Assembly: GCF_018449575.1 (NCBI RefSeq)
Contig: NZ_JAAVUT010000011.1
Coordinates: forward strand, 1 to 64,000
Origin: Sodalis sp. dw_96
Lineage (GTDB): Bacteria > Pseudomonadota > Gammaproteobacteria > Enterobacterales > Enterobacteriaceae
Length of the DNA stretch: 64,000 nt
Direction of reading: 5' to 3'
The notes under the pieces were generated by a model that had not been told where the DNA came from, did not search any database, and worked only from the letters and a program-made list of their open reading frames with translations. Positions 9,552 through 17,821 of the stretch are shown here, piece by piece; within the stretch, counting starts at the first letter, position 1, and the number at the start of each line of letters is the position of its first letter. Made by a program: the position numbers and the translations under genes.

Positions 9552-9794
9552 TTACTGCGTTGAGGTGGTGGTGGATGTGGAAGTGGATGTCGACGTACCG
9601 GTTCCTCCCTCCGGATCGCTGGCCGATGCTACCGCCGCTACCGAGCCGGAGATAATCCCGGCGTCGGCGGTCGTTGCGGGTCCGGAAGCGCTTTGCGTCG
9701 CCACATCGGCCGTTCCCGCCGCCCCTGCCGCCATTGCGGTAGCGGTGCCGGCGGCATACAACACGAGTACTGCCACTAAGATTTTCCTGGACAT
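9552..9794 (-). CDS. YjbE/GfcA-like secreted Thr/Ser-rich small protein
   Basis: An 80-residue protein with a signal peptide (MSRKILVAVLVLYAAGTATAMA), an Ala/Gly/Ser-rich middle and a tail of alternating Thr and Ser ending TTTSTQ. E. coli YjbE has, as I recall, the same length and the same ending, and GfcA has a similar composition; both are the first genes of exopolysaccharide-linked operons (yjbEFGH, gfcABCDE). Here the gene stands alone, with an excellent AGGAGG ribosome-binding site and its own terminator. A role in exopolysaccharide production is inferred only from the family. It sits where E. coli has kch. Confidence 0.7.
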   Translation of the reverse strand: MSRKILVAVLVLYAAGTATAMAAGAAGTADVATQSASGPATTADAGIISGSVAAVASASDPEGGTGTSTSTSTSTTTSTQ

Positions 9795-10514
9795 ATTTAC
9801 CTCCTAGGGTTTGAAACTCAAGGGGAGTACAGCTATTACAAGGTATTCGATATTTGCATTATCAACAAATCGTAAGCCGCTAAGGCATATGGTTTTTTTC
9901 AGTTGATCATGCTAAAGGCGGGGTCAACGCACTGATTCGTGGTTGTTTATTTTTTGTACTAGGAAAATTCCTAAATGATTATCTTAGTCATTTGTCATCG
10001 AGCGGATTTTTTATTTTTTAGCGGATAAAAGAAAATATTTAACGGCTCTATAATTGAAATGCAGATCTAATTATTAATATTAATTAAGTAATATCAAATG
10101 CGAGGGCTAATTCATTATTCAGCGTCATGACGGAAAGAAATACCCTTTCTATTCAATATCCTGCTATGAATGGCATGGCGATGGTCATTTCGCAGACATA
10201 TAAACTGGTTTTCTCTTTTTTTACCTGCTGAAAATCGGCGAATTATGTTTCGTCTAAGGTGTTTTTTTTACGTAATAGTTAAGTTTAGGTAATGATTTTA
10301 ATGGCTAGAATGGTGAATAGTCATTAATACAACGGGAGGGCGCCATGACATACCCTAAATAACTCGAGTTGCAGGAAGGCGGCAACGCAGCGAATCCCAG
10401 GAACTTACTCGTGTAAGTGACTGGGTGAGCGAGGAGAGCCAACGCACCTGCAACTTGAAGTATGACGGGTTTAACGCTCCCGCAGGGTAATTCAGGGATC
10501 TGTACGGTCTGCTT
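9795..10514. other. AT-rich intergenic region containing one ERIC element
   Basis: No gene is recognisable in this 720-bp gap. The part nearest the yjbE-like gene holds its ribosome-binding site (complement of 9798-9806) and presumably its promoter. An ERIC repeat occupies 10350-10470. The remaining sequence is AT-rich with no long frame. Confidence 0.6.
10350..10470 (+). repeat. ERIC (enterobacterial repetitive intergenic consensus) element, full length
   Basis: A roughly 121-bp imperfect palindrome running from TACCCTAAATAACTCGAGTT to AACTTGAAGTATGACGGGT. Its core GAATCCCAGGAACTTACTCG and GTAAGTGACTGGGTGAGCG matches the ERIC consensus (the target of ERIC1R/ERIC2 primers). It lies downstream of yciI, between convergently placed flanks, as usual for this element. 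Confidence 0.92.
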
Positions 10515-10811
10515 TCAGAAGGTTTTCCGGTAGGGTTTTACCGACACGGTTTTGTAGACGCCGGCGGCAACGTAAGGATCGGCATCAGCCCAGGCTTGCG
10601 CCATCTCCAGCGCGTCGAATTCGGCTATTATAATGGAACCGCTGAAACCGGCGGCGCCCGGATCGTTACTGTCTATTGCCGGCAGCGCGCCCGCGGTCAG
10701 TAATCGGCCCTGGTCACGCAATAATTGCAAGCGCGCCACGTGAGTGGGTCGGACGGACAGACGTTTTTCCAGGGAATCGGCGACATCTTCAGCATAAATA
10801 ACATAGAGCAC
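10515..10811 (-). CDS. yciI: YciI family protein
   Basis: A cytoplasmic protein of 98 residues with a dimeric alpha/beta-barrel fold, of unknown function. I place the start at the GTG at 10811 ([19 protein letters not shown]) because it gives the E. coli length and N-terminus and has GGGAG 8 bp upstream; the in-frame ATG at 10853 would add 14 residues. The conserved His-Asp pair region ([20 protein letters not shown]) is intact. The gene precedes tonB divergently, as in E. coli. Confidence 0.93.
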   Translation of the reverse strand: MLYVIYAEDVADSLEKRLSVRPTHVARLQLLRDQGRLLTAGALPAIDSNDPGAAGFSGSIIIAEFDALEMAQAWADADPYVAAGVYKTVSVKPYRKTF

Positions 10812-10972
10812 GATTAATACTCCCAACGAATTGGTATTCACAAAGTGATTCACGTTATGACATCAGGGTCATGAGCGCAATGAAAAAATGTAGATGGGGA
10901 GAATTCGCCGCTACGACGGGCTAAAAAGGGTTTTTTTTAAGTTAATCCCACAAGACGTTGATATGAGTTATT

Positions 10973-10991
10973 GAATATGATTGTCATTTGC
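10973..10991. promoter_or_regulatory. Probable Fur box upstream of tonB
   Basis: GAATATGATTGTCATTTGC matches 13 of 19 positions of the Fur consensus GATAATGATAATCATTATC, including the central ATGAT and TCATT blocks. It lies 36 bp before the tonB start codon. tonB is iron-repressed through Fur in E. coli, which makes the call plausible. Confidence 0.6.
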
Positions 10992-11026
10992 ATTTAAACT
11001 TCGCCTTATAGGAAACTTTAGTTGAG

Positions 11027-11770
11027 ATGGCGTTAAATATTTTGAAAACCACTCGTCGATTTATGTGGCCGTATGTTGTGTCCGTAGGGCTGCATACCTC
11101 TCTGGTGGCGGGTTTACTCTACGCTTCCATCAATCGGATATCGCCGTCCATCGCTGTGGAACAACCGATGAGCGTCACGCTGGTGGCCCCCGCGCCTCAA
11201 CCTGTTGCCGCGCCGGCCCCGCCGCCGCCCGTACCGCCCCAGCCGGTGGAGTCACCGAAGCCGGCCCCTGAACCTGAACCGAAGCCCGAACCCGTGGTGG
11301 AACCGCCGGCACCGGTTCAGTTGCCCAAACCCAAACCGAAACCCAGACCGGTGATCAAAAAAGAAGCGAAGCCCCGGCCTCACAAGGAACCCGTTCCGAT
11401 AGAGCAGGCACGGACGGACGCTCCGCCCAGGGATACCCCTTTACTGCCAGCGCCCCCACAGGCCTCCGCGCCGGCGGTCTCCGCTGCCAAAGCCGACACC
11501 GGGCCGGTAGCCTTGAGCCGGCCGGACCCCGACTATCCCGATCGCGCCAGGGCGCTGGGGATTGAGGGCCGGGTGCAGATTCAGTTTGATGTAAATGCGG
11601 ATGGACAGGTGGAAAATCTGCGCATTATTTCCGCCACGCCCCCCAATATGTTCGAGCGGGATATTCGTGAAGTGACACGCAGATGGCGTTATCAAAGCGG
11701 TAAGCCCGGCAAAAATGTCAATATGAGTATTGTATTCGAACTCACGGGCGTCAGGAGCCATGACCACTAA
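11027..11770 (+). CDS. tonB: TonB energy-transducing protein
   Basis: Couples the inner-membrane proton gradient (through ExbB/ExbD) to outer-membrane siderophore and vitamin B12 receptors. The 247 residues comprise an N-terminal membrane anchor (about residues 14-33, retaining the key SVGLH serine and histidine), a long Pro/Glu/Lys-rich spacer across the periplasm (about 55-115), and the C-terminal receptor-binding domain (about 150-247) with the YP motif that contacts TonB boxes. It is slightly longer than E. coli TonB (239). A Fur-like box precedes it. The ribosome-binding site (AGGAA) is modest. Confidence 0.95.
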   Translation: MALNILKTTRRFMWPYVVSVGLHTSLVAGLLYASINRISPSIAVEQPMSVTLVAPAPQPVAAPAPPPPVPPQPVESPKPAPEPEPKPEPVVEPPAPVQLPKPKPKPRPVIKKEAKPRPHKEPVPIEQARTDAPPRDTPLLPAPPQASAPAVSAAKADTGPVALSRPDPDYPDRARALGIEGRVQIQFDVNADGQVENLRIISATPPNMFERDIREVTRRWRYQSGKPGKNVNMSIVFELTGVRSHDH

Positions 11771-11821
11771 GCTCCAGGCGACAAAGCCCGGACCGTCGAT
11801 GGCTTATCAGGATTAAGGCGG

Positions 11822-11840
11822 AAGCCCGCTTGTCGGGCTT
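11822..11840. terminator. Hairpin between convergent tonB and yciA
   Basis: AAGCCCG/CGGGCTT forms a 7-bp perfect stem with a 5-base loop, midway between the two stop codons. No T run follows on either strand, so whether it terminates transcription is uncertain. Confidence 0.35.
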
Positions 11841-11855
11841 CGGGGTCTATGCGGG

Positions 11856-12281
11856 TCAGGCTTCGTCGGGTAGGAAGTGACGCTTGCCGTCCGGCAGGGG
11901 GCGGGCCTTGCCTTCCGCATCCACCGCCACGTAGGTAAATGCCGCCGCGGTGGCGCGATAGCGCTGGCCGATGGGTTCGGACGAAACCTTTTTCACCCAC
12001 ACTTCCACATTAATGTTCAGCGAACTGGTGCCGGTCTTGGTGCAGCGGGCATAACAACAGATGACATCCCCCACCGCCACCGGTTTCAAGAAGGTCATGC
12101 CGTCCACTTTTACCGTCACCACGCGGCCTTCGGCGATTTCTTTCGCCAGAATGGCGCCGCCCATATCCATTTGCGACATTAGCCAGCCGCCGAAAATATC
12201 ACCATTGGCATTCGTATCGGCGGGCATCGCCAATGTCCGCAGCACCAGCTCGCCGCTGGGTAAAACCGGTTTTTCGCTCAT
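11856..12281 (-). CDS. yciA: YciA acyl-CoA thioesterase
   Basis: Hot-dog-fold thioesterase that hydrolyses a broad range of acyl-CoA esters in the cytoplasm. The 141 residues match E. coli YciA (132) almost throughout, including the active-site segment NANGDIFGGWL with its conserved Asn and Asp. The C-terminus is about nine residues longer. It is the last gene of a yciC-yciB-yciA string on the reverse strand and converges on tonB. Confidence 0.95.
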   Translation of the reverse strand: MSEKPVLPSGELVLRTLAMPADTNANGDIFGGWLMSQMDMGGAILAKEIAEGRVVTVKVDGMTFLKPVAVGDVICCYARCTKTGTSSLNINVEVWVKKVSSEPIGQRYRATAAAFTYVAVDAEGKARPLPDGKRHFLPDEA

Positions 12282-12336
12282 CGTGCTTTCCGCTATTAAA
12301 AAAGCGGCCCGCAGAATGCAGACCGTCTTTAAGACA

Positions 12337-12882
12337 TTAATGGGGGTTTTTTTGGTCTTCCGTCATATGACGATAGACATAAACGCCGCTCAGCAGGGTA
12401 AACAGCAGCGTGAGACCGGTCAGGCCGAACACCTTGAAGTTAACCCAGACATTTTGCGGCAGCCAGAAGGCGATATAAATATTCGCCGCGCCGCAGGCGA
12501 TAAAAAACAGCGCCCACGCCACGTTCAAATTATTCCATACCTGCGGAGGCAGCGTCATTTCCTTGCCAAGCATGCGCTGTATCAGAGGTTTTCCCATGAT
12601 GAACTGGCTCACCAGCAGCGCGATGGCGAACAGGCTGTAAATGACCGTCACCTTCCATTTGATAAACTCGGCATTGTGATAATACAGGGTCAACGAGCCG
12701 AAAATGGCCACCAGGATAAACGTCAGCAGGGTCATTTTTTCAACCTTGCGGTATCTAATCCAGGTAAAAGCCAATACCAGTGCCGAAGCGGCAATAAGCG
12801 CCCCGGACGCGACATAAATGTCATACAGTTTATAAACGACAAAAAAAACCACTAACGGCAGAAAATCGAGAAACTGCTTCAT
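12337..12882 (-). CDS. yciB: YciB/IspZ family inner-membrane septation protein
   Basis: Polytopic inner-membrane protein of 181 residues with five hydrophobic segments. In E. coli and Shigella it affects envelope integrity and septation and interacts with cell-elongation and division proteins. The N-terminus [14 protein letters not shown] and the segment [17 protein letters not shown] are family hallmarks. yciA lies 55 bp downstream and yciC 39 bp upstream, so the three are probably one operon. Confidence 0.95.
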   Translation of the reverse strand: MKQFLDFLPLVVFFVVYKLYDIYVASGALIAASALVLAFTWIRYRKVEKMTLLTFILVAIFGSLTLYYHNAEFIKWKVTVIYSLFAIALLVSQFIMGKPLIQRMLGKEMTLPPQVWNNLNVAWALFFIACGAANIYIAFWLPQNVWVNFKVFGLTGLTLLFTLLSGVYVYRHMTEDQKNPH

Positions 12883-12921
12883 AGATAAATCCGTGTTGAT
12901 GAAAATGAGTCTGGCTGCGCG

Positions 12922-13677
12922 TTATGCCTGACGCAACAGCATGTACAGACGGTACAGATAAATAAGCAACAAGGCAGAGATGATATTACTCAATCCATTA
13001 AGCAGCACTGCCGCAACCAGGGATGATACCTGGGTAAATTGCGCCGCCAGAACCAATACCGCCGCCTTGGCCAGCAGCCAGACCAGCACCGCGGGCGTAA
13101 TCAGTCGGAGGTTGGCAAAGGCTAGTTTACTACTCAGGCGCATGGACTTGAAGACCCCGAGATTCTCACTGGCGGCAATCACCGGCGCCAGGCTGAGGGC
13201 GATGGCCACCAGGATGCCCGGTACCACCACTAGCAAGAGTCCCAATTGCACCAATAACGTGGTGATAAAGATTAATAATAACAGACGGGGGAGAATCGGC
13301 GCGGACAGACCCACCGCCCGGAGCACGCTGGTGGGCTGCCGATCGGATACCAGCCGGATCATGGTTAATAACGCACCGGCCAGTATGACATTGCCCACCA
13401 AGCCGGCAAAGGTGCCGGCGGCGGAGGCCCTGAGTAGTACCCGTTGCTGTTCCGGCGTCATTTGCTGCACCAATTCCTGCAAACTCATATTGGCCGTATC
13501 CGTAGCTCCGGTACCTTCACCGTTGAGAACCAGCAATTGCTCGGTATTCGGTGATAAAGCGTGACCGAGTGAGACGCTTATCAGCGCCGTCAGCAGTGCC
13601 AGCAGCACAATACTGACGAATTGATTGCGGGTGAAATTCAACATATCACGGTATAAGGTACTTGCCATAATTGGCAT
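12922..13677 (-). CDS. yciC: YciC, UPF0259 membrane protein
   Basis: Integral membrane protein of unknown function, 251 residues with about six hydrophobic segments. I chose the ATG at 13677 (MPIMASTLYRDMLNFTRNQF) because it aligns with the E. coli N-terminus and has AGGAG 5 bp upstream; a frame extension to 13743 adds 22 unsupported residues. The region contains the family pattern LSAPILPRLLLLIFITTLL. Confidence 0.93.
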   Translation of the reverse strand: MPIMASTLYRDMLNFTRNQFVSIVLLALLTALISVSLGHALSPNTEQLLVLNGEGTGATDTANMSLQELVQQMTPEQQRVLLRASAAGTFAGLVGNVILAGALLTMIRLVSDRQPTSVLRAVGLSAPILPRLLLLIFITTLLVQLGLLLVVVPGILVAIALSLAPVIAASENLGVFKSMRLSSKLAFANLRLITPAVLVWLLAKAAVLVLAAQFTQVSSLVAAVLLNGLSNIISALLLIYLYRLYMLLRQA

Positions 13678-13724
13678 GACGACTCCTTGGCGAAACATTC
13701 TGATTAAGGCCGGTATTCTACCTG

Positions 13725-14132
13725 TTAATCCGACCGTTGACACCCCGCGGCCGCATCCGAGCGCGTTTCGTGTGCCGCGGGCCGAACCGGCGCTTCTGTC
13801 GTCAGTGGCGGCAACCCGTAGGCAGCCCTGGCGCGATCGCAGGCATCATTGGACAGGCCTTGTTCGCCGTTCCTGATAAATTCCCGGCAGGGGGACGGTC
13901 TGGCGGCGTAAATCGAGCAGTGTACCGAACGGCCCACCTCGCCGGTCAGCGCGCGGCAGCGCGGTCTTTTGTCATTGGTGCCCGCCATGCATCGCAGGAA
14001 GGGCGTCAGGGGTTCGGTGAGGTCATGGGGAACGATGCCGCCGCCGTCATCCCCCTCCGCCCAGTAAAAGGACACGCGAAACCAGGCGCAGCATGCGCCG
14101 CAACTCATGCAAGGATTGTCACTTTCGCTCAT
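13725..14132 (-). CDS. YkgJ-family cysteine cluster protein
   Basis: A 135-residue protein with the pattern C8-x2-C11-x2-C14-C15 near its N-terminus and further cysteines (RCMAG, RCRALTG, HCSIY, PCREF) in the order of the CxxCxxCC family (PF03692), proposed to bind zinc or iron. Specific function unknown. The last 30 residues look unstructured. It lies upstream of yciC on the same strand, 47 bp away, and diverges from ompW. E. coli lacks it at this place. Confidence 0.85.
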   Translation of the reverse strand: MSESDNPCMSCGACCAWFRVSFYWAEGDDGGGIVPHDLTEPLTPFLRCMAGTNDKRPRCRALTGEVGRSVHCSIYAARPSPCREFIRNGEQGLSNDACDRARAAYGLPPLTTEAPVRPAAHETRSDAAAGCQRSD

Positions 14133-14247
14133 GGTGTTTATACGCCCACGCCCTCGGTTTCAAACCTGAAATGAAATTACCCATCGTACGCCGGGAAATC
14201 AATGGAATTTCTCTAATGTCGCTTTTTTTATAAACAATCACTTTGGA

Positions 14248-14261
14248 TTGATGTGGATCAA
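14248..14261. promoter_or_regulatory. FNR binding site upstream of ompW
   Basis: TTGATGTGGATCAA fits the FNR consensus TTGAT-N4-ATCAA exactly. A second half-matching element, TGTGGATCAA at 14351-14360, lies nearer the start codon. ompW of E. coli is activated under low oxygen by FNR, so the arrangement is consistent. Confidence 0.8.
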
Positions 14262-14400
14262 TCCGCGATACATTAACGAATTGATATAAAACTAGTTAAA
14301 TAAGCTTCAACGCAAACGGACCCGCTGCCGTGGCATAGTGTTTTTTGTCATGTGGATCAATTTTGCGACTTAAAAGCAAAATATTAACAAGGAGAGAGGC

Positions 14401-15036
14401 ATGAAAAGAACAGTGATTGGCGCGGCATTAATGGGGATTCTGTTTTCTACGGCGGTATCGGCTCATCAGGCGGGGGACTTTTTTATCCGGGCCGGCTCCG
14501 CTACGGTTCGGCCGACGGAAAGTTCTGATAATGTGCTGGGACTGGGAGGATTCAATATTGATAACAATACCCAGCTCGGACTGACATTTACCTATATGGC
14601 TACCGACAATATCGGGGTCGAGCTGCTGGCGGCGACGCCGTTTCGCCATAAGGTGGGACTGAACAGCACCGGAGATATCGCCACGGTAAAACAATTGCCC
14701 CCCAGTTTGATGGCACAGTACTATTTCGGCGAGGCGCGGGATAAATTACGGCCGTATATCGGCGTCGGCGTCAATTACACCACCTTTTTCGATGAGAAAT
14801 TCAATCAAACCGGCCGCGACGCGGGGCTGAGCGATCTGAGCCTTAAGGATTCCTGGGGTATCGCCGGTCAGGCGGGGCTGGATTACAACCTGAATGACAA
14901 GTGGCTGTTGAATATGTCGGTATGGTATATGGATATCGATACCGACGTTCGGTTCAAGGCCGGCGACCAGCAGCAGTCTATCCATACCGATATCAATCCG
15001 TGGGTATTTATGTTCGCGGTGGGTTATCGGTTCTAG
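14401..15036 (+). CDS. ompW: OmpW outer-membrane beta-barrel protein
   Basis: Small eight-stranded outer-membrane porin-like protein with a hydrophobic channel. The 211 residues begin with a signal peptide cleaved after residue 21 (TAVSA/HQAGD) and end with the phenylalanine needed for barrel assembly (VGYRF). The family segments NTQLGLTFTYMATDNIGVEL and DKWLLNMSVWYMDIDT are seen. GGAGAG sits 6 bp before the ATG. FNR-type sites lie upstream. Confidence 0.96.
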   Translation: MKRTVIGAALMGILFSTAVSAHQAGDFFIRAGSATVRPTESSDNVLGLGGFNIDNNTQLGLTFTYMATDNIGVELLAATPFRHKVGLNSTGDIATVKQLPPSLMAQYYFGEARDKLRPYIGVGVNYTTFFDEKFNQTGRDAGLSDLSLKDSWGIAGQAGLDYNLNDKWLLNMSVWYMDIDTDVRFKAGDQQQSIHTDINPWVFMFAVGYRF

Positions 15037-15040
15037 CCGG

Positions 15041-15225
15041 GCACGGTCTCACTTTAACAGGCTCGTTGCACGATCGGAGATCGCGGGCCTACCGAGCCAT
15101 GGGGCGCTCGGGCAGGCGGAAAAACCACGCCTGCTTCGACCCCATTGGCACGGTCTCCCTTTAACAGGTTCGTTGCACGATTGATGATCGCGCGCCTGCC
15201 GCGCGGTGGGGCGCTCTCCCACTGT
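15041..15225 (-). repeat. Dispersed palindromic repeat, family A (two reverse copies, second truncated)
   Basis: Two units in inverse orientation start at GGTCTCACTTTAACAGG (15046) and GGTCTCCCTTTAACAGG (15150). The first includes the core GGCAGGCGGAAAAACCACGCC; the second ends early at GGGGCGCTC. They fill most of the gap between ompW and the BON-domain gene. Confidence 0.8.
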
Positions 15226-15309
15226 TCGGTAATGTCTGCATGGTGTTCGGCAGTTGCAAATGCGCTTCGGATGAGTAAGTTCAAGAGGCGCGGCCGCGCC
15301 TCTTATCCC

Positions 15310-15624
15310 TTATTTTATACTGATGTGATTTTCCACTTCTCTTACCCCCGGAACGCCGCGGGCAATGGTTACGGCGCGGCTGGCTTCCCGCGATGAGCCG
15401 GCGAAACCGCTTAACTGCACGCGACCTTCATAGGTATCAACGTGGATGTTGCGGGAAGCGACTTCGTCATCGCGCAGCAGTTCCGATTTCACCTTGGTGG
15501 TTATCACCGTGTCGTCGATGTAGCCCCCGGTGCTTTCGGATTTCGGGGTAGGGGCGCAGCCAATGACTGAAGTCGCCAATATTGCGCTAAGGGCAACGGC
15601 TGCAAGGATTTTCAGATTTCTCAT
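15310..15624 (-). CDS. BON-domain lipoprotein
   Basis: A 104-residue protein with a lipoprotein signal peptide (lipobox VIGC, modified Cys at residue 23) and one BON domain covering about residues 36-104, ending VPGVREVENHISIK. BON domains are found in OsmY, DolP and Kbp and are linked to phospholipid or envelope binding; OsmY and DolP have two. The residue after Cys is Ala, so sorting to the outer membrane is expected. Its exact role is unknown. It is a separate unit next to trpA. Confidence 0.88.
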   Translation of the reverse strand: MRNLKILAAVALSAILATSVIGCAPTPKSESTGGYIDDTVITTKVKSELLRDDEVASRNIHVDTYEGRVQLSGFAGSSREASRAVTIARGVPGVREVENHISIK

Positions 15625-15707
15625 TTTTCGCTCCTCGGTATTTTTGTCCGTTTTATTGCCGATTTTAGGGCCGGTATCTCTACGCGGCCATCAGAGTATT
15701 ACCGATA

Positions 15708-15772
15708 TACCCGTCATACTTCAAGTTGCAGGTGCGTCGCCGCCTTCCTGCAACTCGAATTATTTAGCGTAT
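15708..15772 (-). repeat. ERIC element with internal deletion
   Basis: Only the two outer arms of the element remain, joined directly: ACCCGTCATACTTCAAGTTG followed by CAGGTGCGTCGCCGCCTTCC and AACTCGAATTATTTAG. The central core found in the copy at 10350-10470 (GTAAGTGACTGGG and its partner) is missing. Roughly 65 bp remain of the usual 120-127. It lies immediately downstream of trpA. Confidence 0.82.
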
Positions 15773-15791
15773 AAAATGAGGTTTTTCAACT

Positions 15792-16598
15792 TCAGCCGCG
15801 GGTGGCCGCTTTCATTTCCCGCACAAAGGTGCTCAGTTCATCGAGCATGGCCGGGGTATTGCCGGTATTGCGTTCGATGATTTTCACGATGGCCGAGCCG
15901 GATATCGCCCCCGCGGCGCCCGCCGCCAGAGCTTCCCGCACCTGCGCGGGTTCGGCGATGCCGAAACCCTGCAGCGCCGGGGCGGCATGATACTCTTTAA
16001 GAGTATTCACCAGATGTTCAAGGGGTACATGGCCGCGGTTTTCGCTGCCGGTGACGCCGGCGCGGGACAGCAGGTAAGTATAGGCGCGGCCGTGGGAGGC
16101 GATTTCACGCAGCAGGCTCGCGTCGGCGTTGGGCGGGCAGATGAAAATCGGCGCCACGCCATGGCGCATGGCGGCGGTGCGAAACGGCAGGCTCTCTTCC
16201 AGCGGTACATCCGCCACCAGCACCGAATCGACGCCTGCCTGCTCGCAGCGGGCATAAAAGGTGTCGATGCCTTTGTTGAACACCAGATTGGCATACATCA
16301 GCAGGCCGATGGGAATGTCGGCATATTTGCGTCGGATTTCCGCCAGCATATCGAAGCACTGGTCCGGCGTAACGCCGGCGGTAAATGCCCTCAAATTGGC
16401 GTTCTGGATGGTGGGGCCGTCCGCCAGAGGGTCGGAGAAGGGAATGCCCAGCTCAAGCGCGTCGGCGCCGGCTTCAATCAGCGTATCGATAATGCTCAGA
16501 GACTGGCGGGGATCGGGATCGCCGAGGGTGACGAAGGGTACAAAAGCGCCCTCGTTGCGGCTTTGCAGCGCGGCGAATAACTGCTCATAGCGTTCCAT
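15792..16598 (-). CDS. trpA: TrpA tryptophan synthase alpha subunit
   Basis: Cleaves indole-3-glycerol phosphate to indole and glyceraldehyde 3-phosphate; indole is channelled to TrpB. The 268 residues match the E. coli length and keep the catalytic Glu49 and Asp60 ([12 protein letters not shown]). Its start overlaps the trpB stop by one base (shared at 16598), typical of coupled translation. It is the last gene of the operon. Confidence 0.98.
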   Translation of the reverse strand: MERYEQLFAALQSRNEGAFVPFVTLGDPDPRQSLSIIDTLIEAGADALELGIPFSDPLADGPTIQNANLRAFTAGVTPDQCFDMLAEIRRKYADIPIGLLMYANLVFNKGIDTFYARCEQAGVDSVLVADVPLEESLPFRTAAMRHGVAPIFICPPNADASLLREIASHGRAYTYLLSRAGVTGSENRGHVPLEHLVNTLKEYHAAPALQGFGIAEPAQVREALAAGAAGAISGSAIVKIIERNTGNTPAMLDELSTFVREMKAATRG

Positions 16599-17788
16599 TA
16601 GATTTCTCCTCGCGCTTTCAAAATATCATGAACGGTGAAAATGTCCTTATCGCCGCGCCCTGAAAGGTTTACTACCAGGATCTGCTCTTTATCCGGCTCC
16701 GCTTTGATCATCTTCAGCGCATGGGCCAGGGCGTGGGACGATTCAAGCGCCGGGATGATCCCTTCATGGCGGGACAGCTCTTTGAACGCGTCCAGCGCTT
16801 CGTCGTCGGTAATGGAGACATATTCCGCCCGGCCGATGCTGTTGAGGTAGGCATGTTGCGGCCCCACCGAGGGGAAATCCAGACCGGCGGAAATAGAATA
16901 GGATTCTTCGATTTGCCCGTCTGACGACTGCATCATCGGCGATTTCATGCCGAAGTAGATGCCCAGCCGGCCATGCTTGAGAGAAGCGCCGTGCTGTCCG
17001 GTTTCAATGCCCAGGCCGCCCGGTTCAACGCCGATGAGTCGTACCGAGGGTTCATCGATAAAATCGGCGAACATGCCGATGGCGTTGGAACCGCCGCCGA
17101 CGCAGGCCAATACCGCATCCGGCAGGCAGTGTTCCCGCTCACGCATTTGCTGCTTGGTCTCTTCGCCAATCATGCGCTGGAATTCACGCACAATGGTGGG
17201 GTAAGGGTGCGGGCCGGCGGCGGTCCCCAGCATGTAATGGGCGTTTTCATAAGTGCCGGACCAATCGCGCAGGGCTTCGTTACAGGCATCCTTGAGGGTT
17301 GACGAGCCGCTGTACACCGGAATCACTTCCGCTCCCATCAGCCGCATGCGGAAAACGTTCGGAGACTGGCGTTCGATATCCTTGGCGCCCATGTAAATCC
17401 GGCATTTCAGACCCAGCAGCGCCGAGGCCAGGGCGGAGGCCACCCCATGCTGACCGGCGCCGGTTTCAGCGATGATTTCGGTTTTGCCCATCCGCTTGGC
17501 CAGCAAAGCCTGTCCCAGAACCTGGTTGGTTTTATGGGCGCCGCCGTGCAGCAGGTCTTCCCGTTTGAGATAGAGTTTGGTTTTGGTGCCGGCGGTGAGG
17601 TTGCGGCACAGAGTCAGCGGCGTCGGCCGGCCGGCATAGTTGGTGAGCAGGTCGTTGAACTCAGCCTGGAATACCGGGTCGCTTTGGGCGCTGACAAAGG
17701 CTTCTTCCAATTGCAGAAGTGCCGGTACCAGAATTTGCGGCACGTACATGCCGCCGAATTCGCCAAAATAGGGATTAAGTAATGTCAT
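16598..17788 (-). CDS. trpB: TrpB tryptophan synthase beta subunit
   Basis: Pyridoxal-phosphate enzyme that condenses indole with serine to give tryptophan. The 396-residue protein has the cofactor lysine at residue 86 ([13 protein letters not shown]) and the phosphate-binding glycine loop [10 protein letters not shown]. Length and sequence agree with the E. coli enzyme (397). It lies 33 bp after trpC. Confidence 0.98.
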   Translation of the reverse strand: MTLLNPYFGEFGGMYVPQILVPALLQLEEAFVSAQSDPVFQAEFNDLLTNYAGRPTPLTLCRNLTAGTKTKLYLKREDLLHGGAHKTNQVLGQALLAKRMGKTEIIAETGAGQHGVASALASALLGLKCRIYMGAKDIERQSPNVFRMRLMGAEVIPVYSGSSTLKDACNEALRDWSGTYENAHYMLGTAAGPHPYPTIVREFQRMIGEETKQQMREREHCLPDAVLACVGGGSNAIGMFADFIDEPSVRLIGVEPGGLGIETGQHGASLKHGRLGIYFGMKSPMMQSSDGQIEESYSISAGLDFPSVGPQHAYLNSIGRAEYVSITDDEALDAFKELSRHEGIIPALESSHALAHALKMIKAEPDKEQILVVNLSGRGDKDIFTVHDILKARGEI

Positions 17789-17821
17789 GCTTTATGTCTC
17801 TTTATTGATACGGACCGGGGA

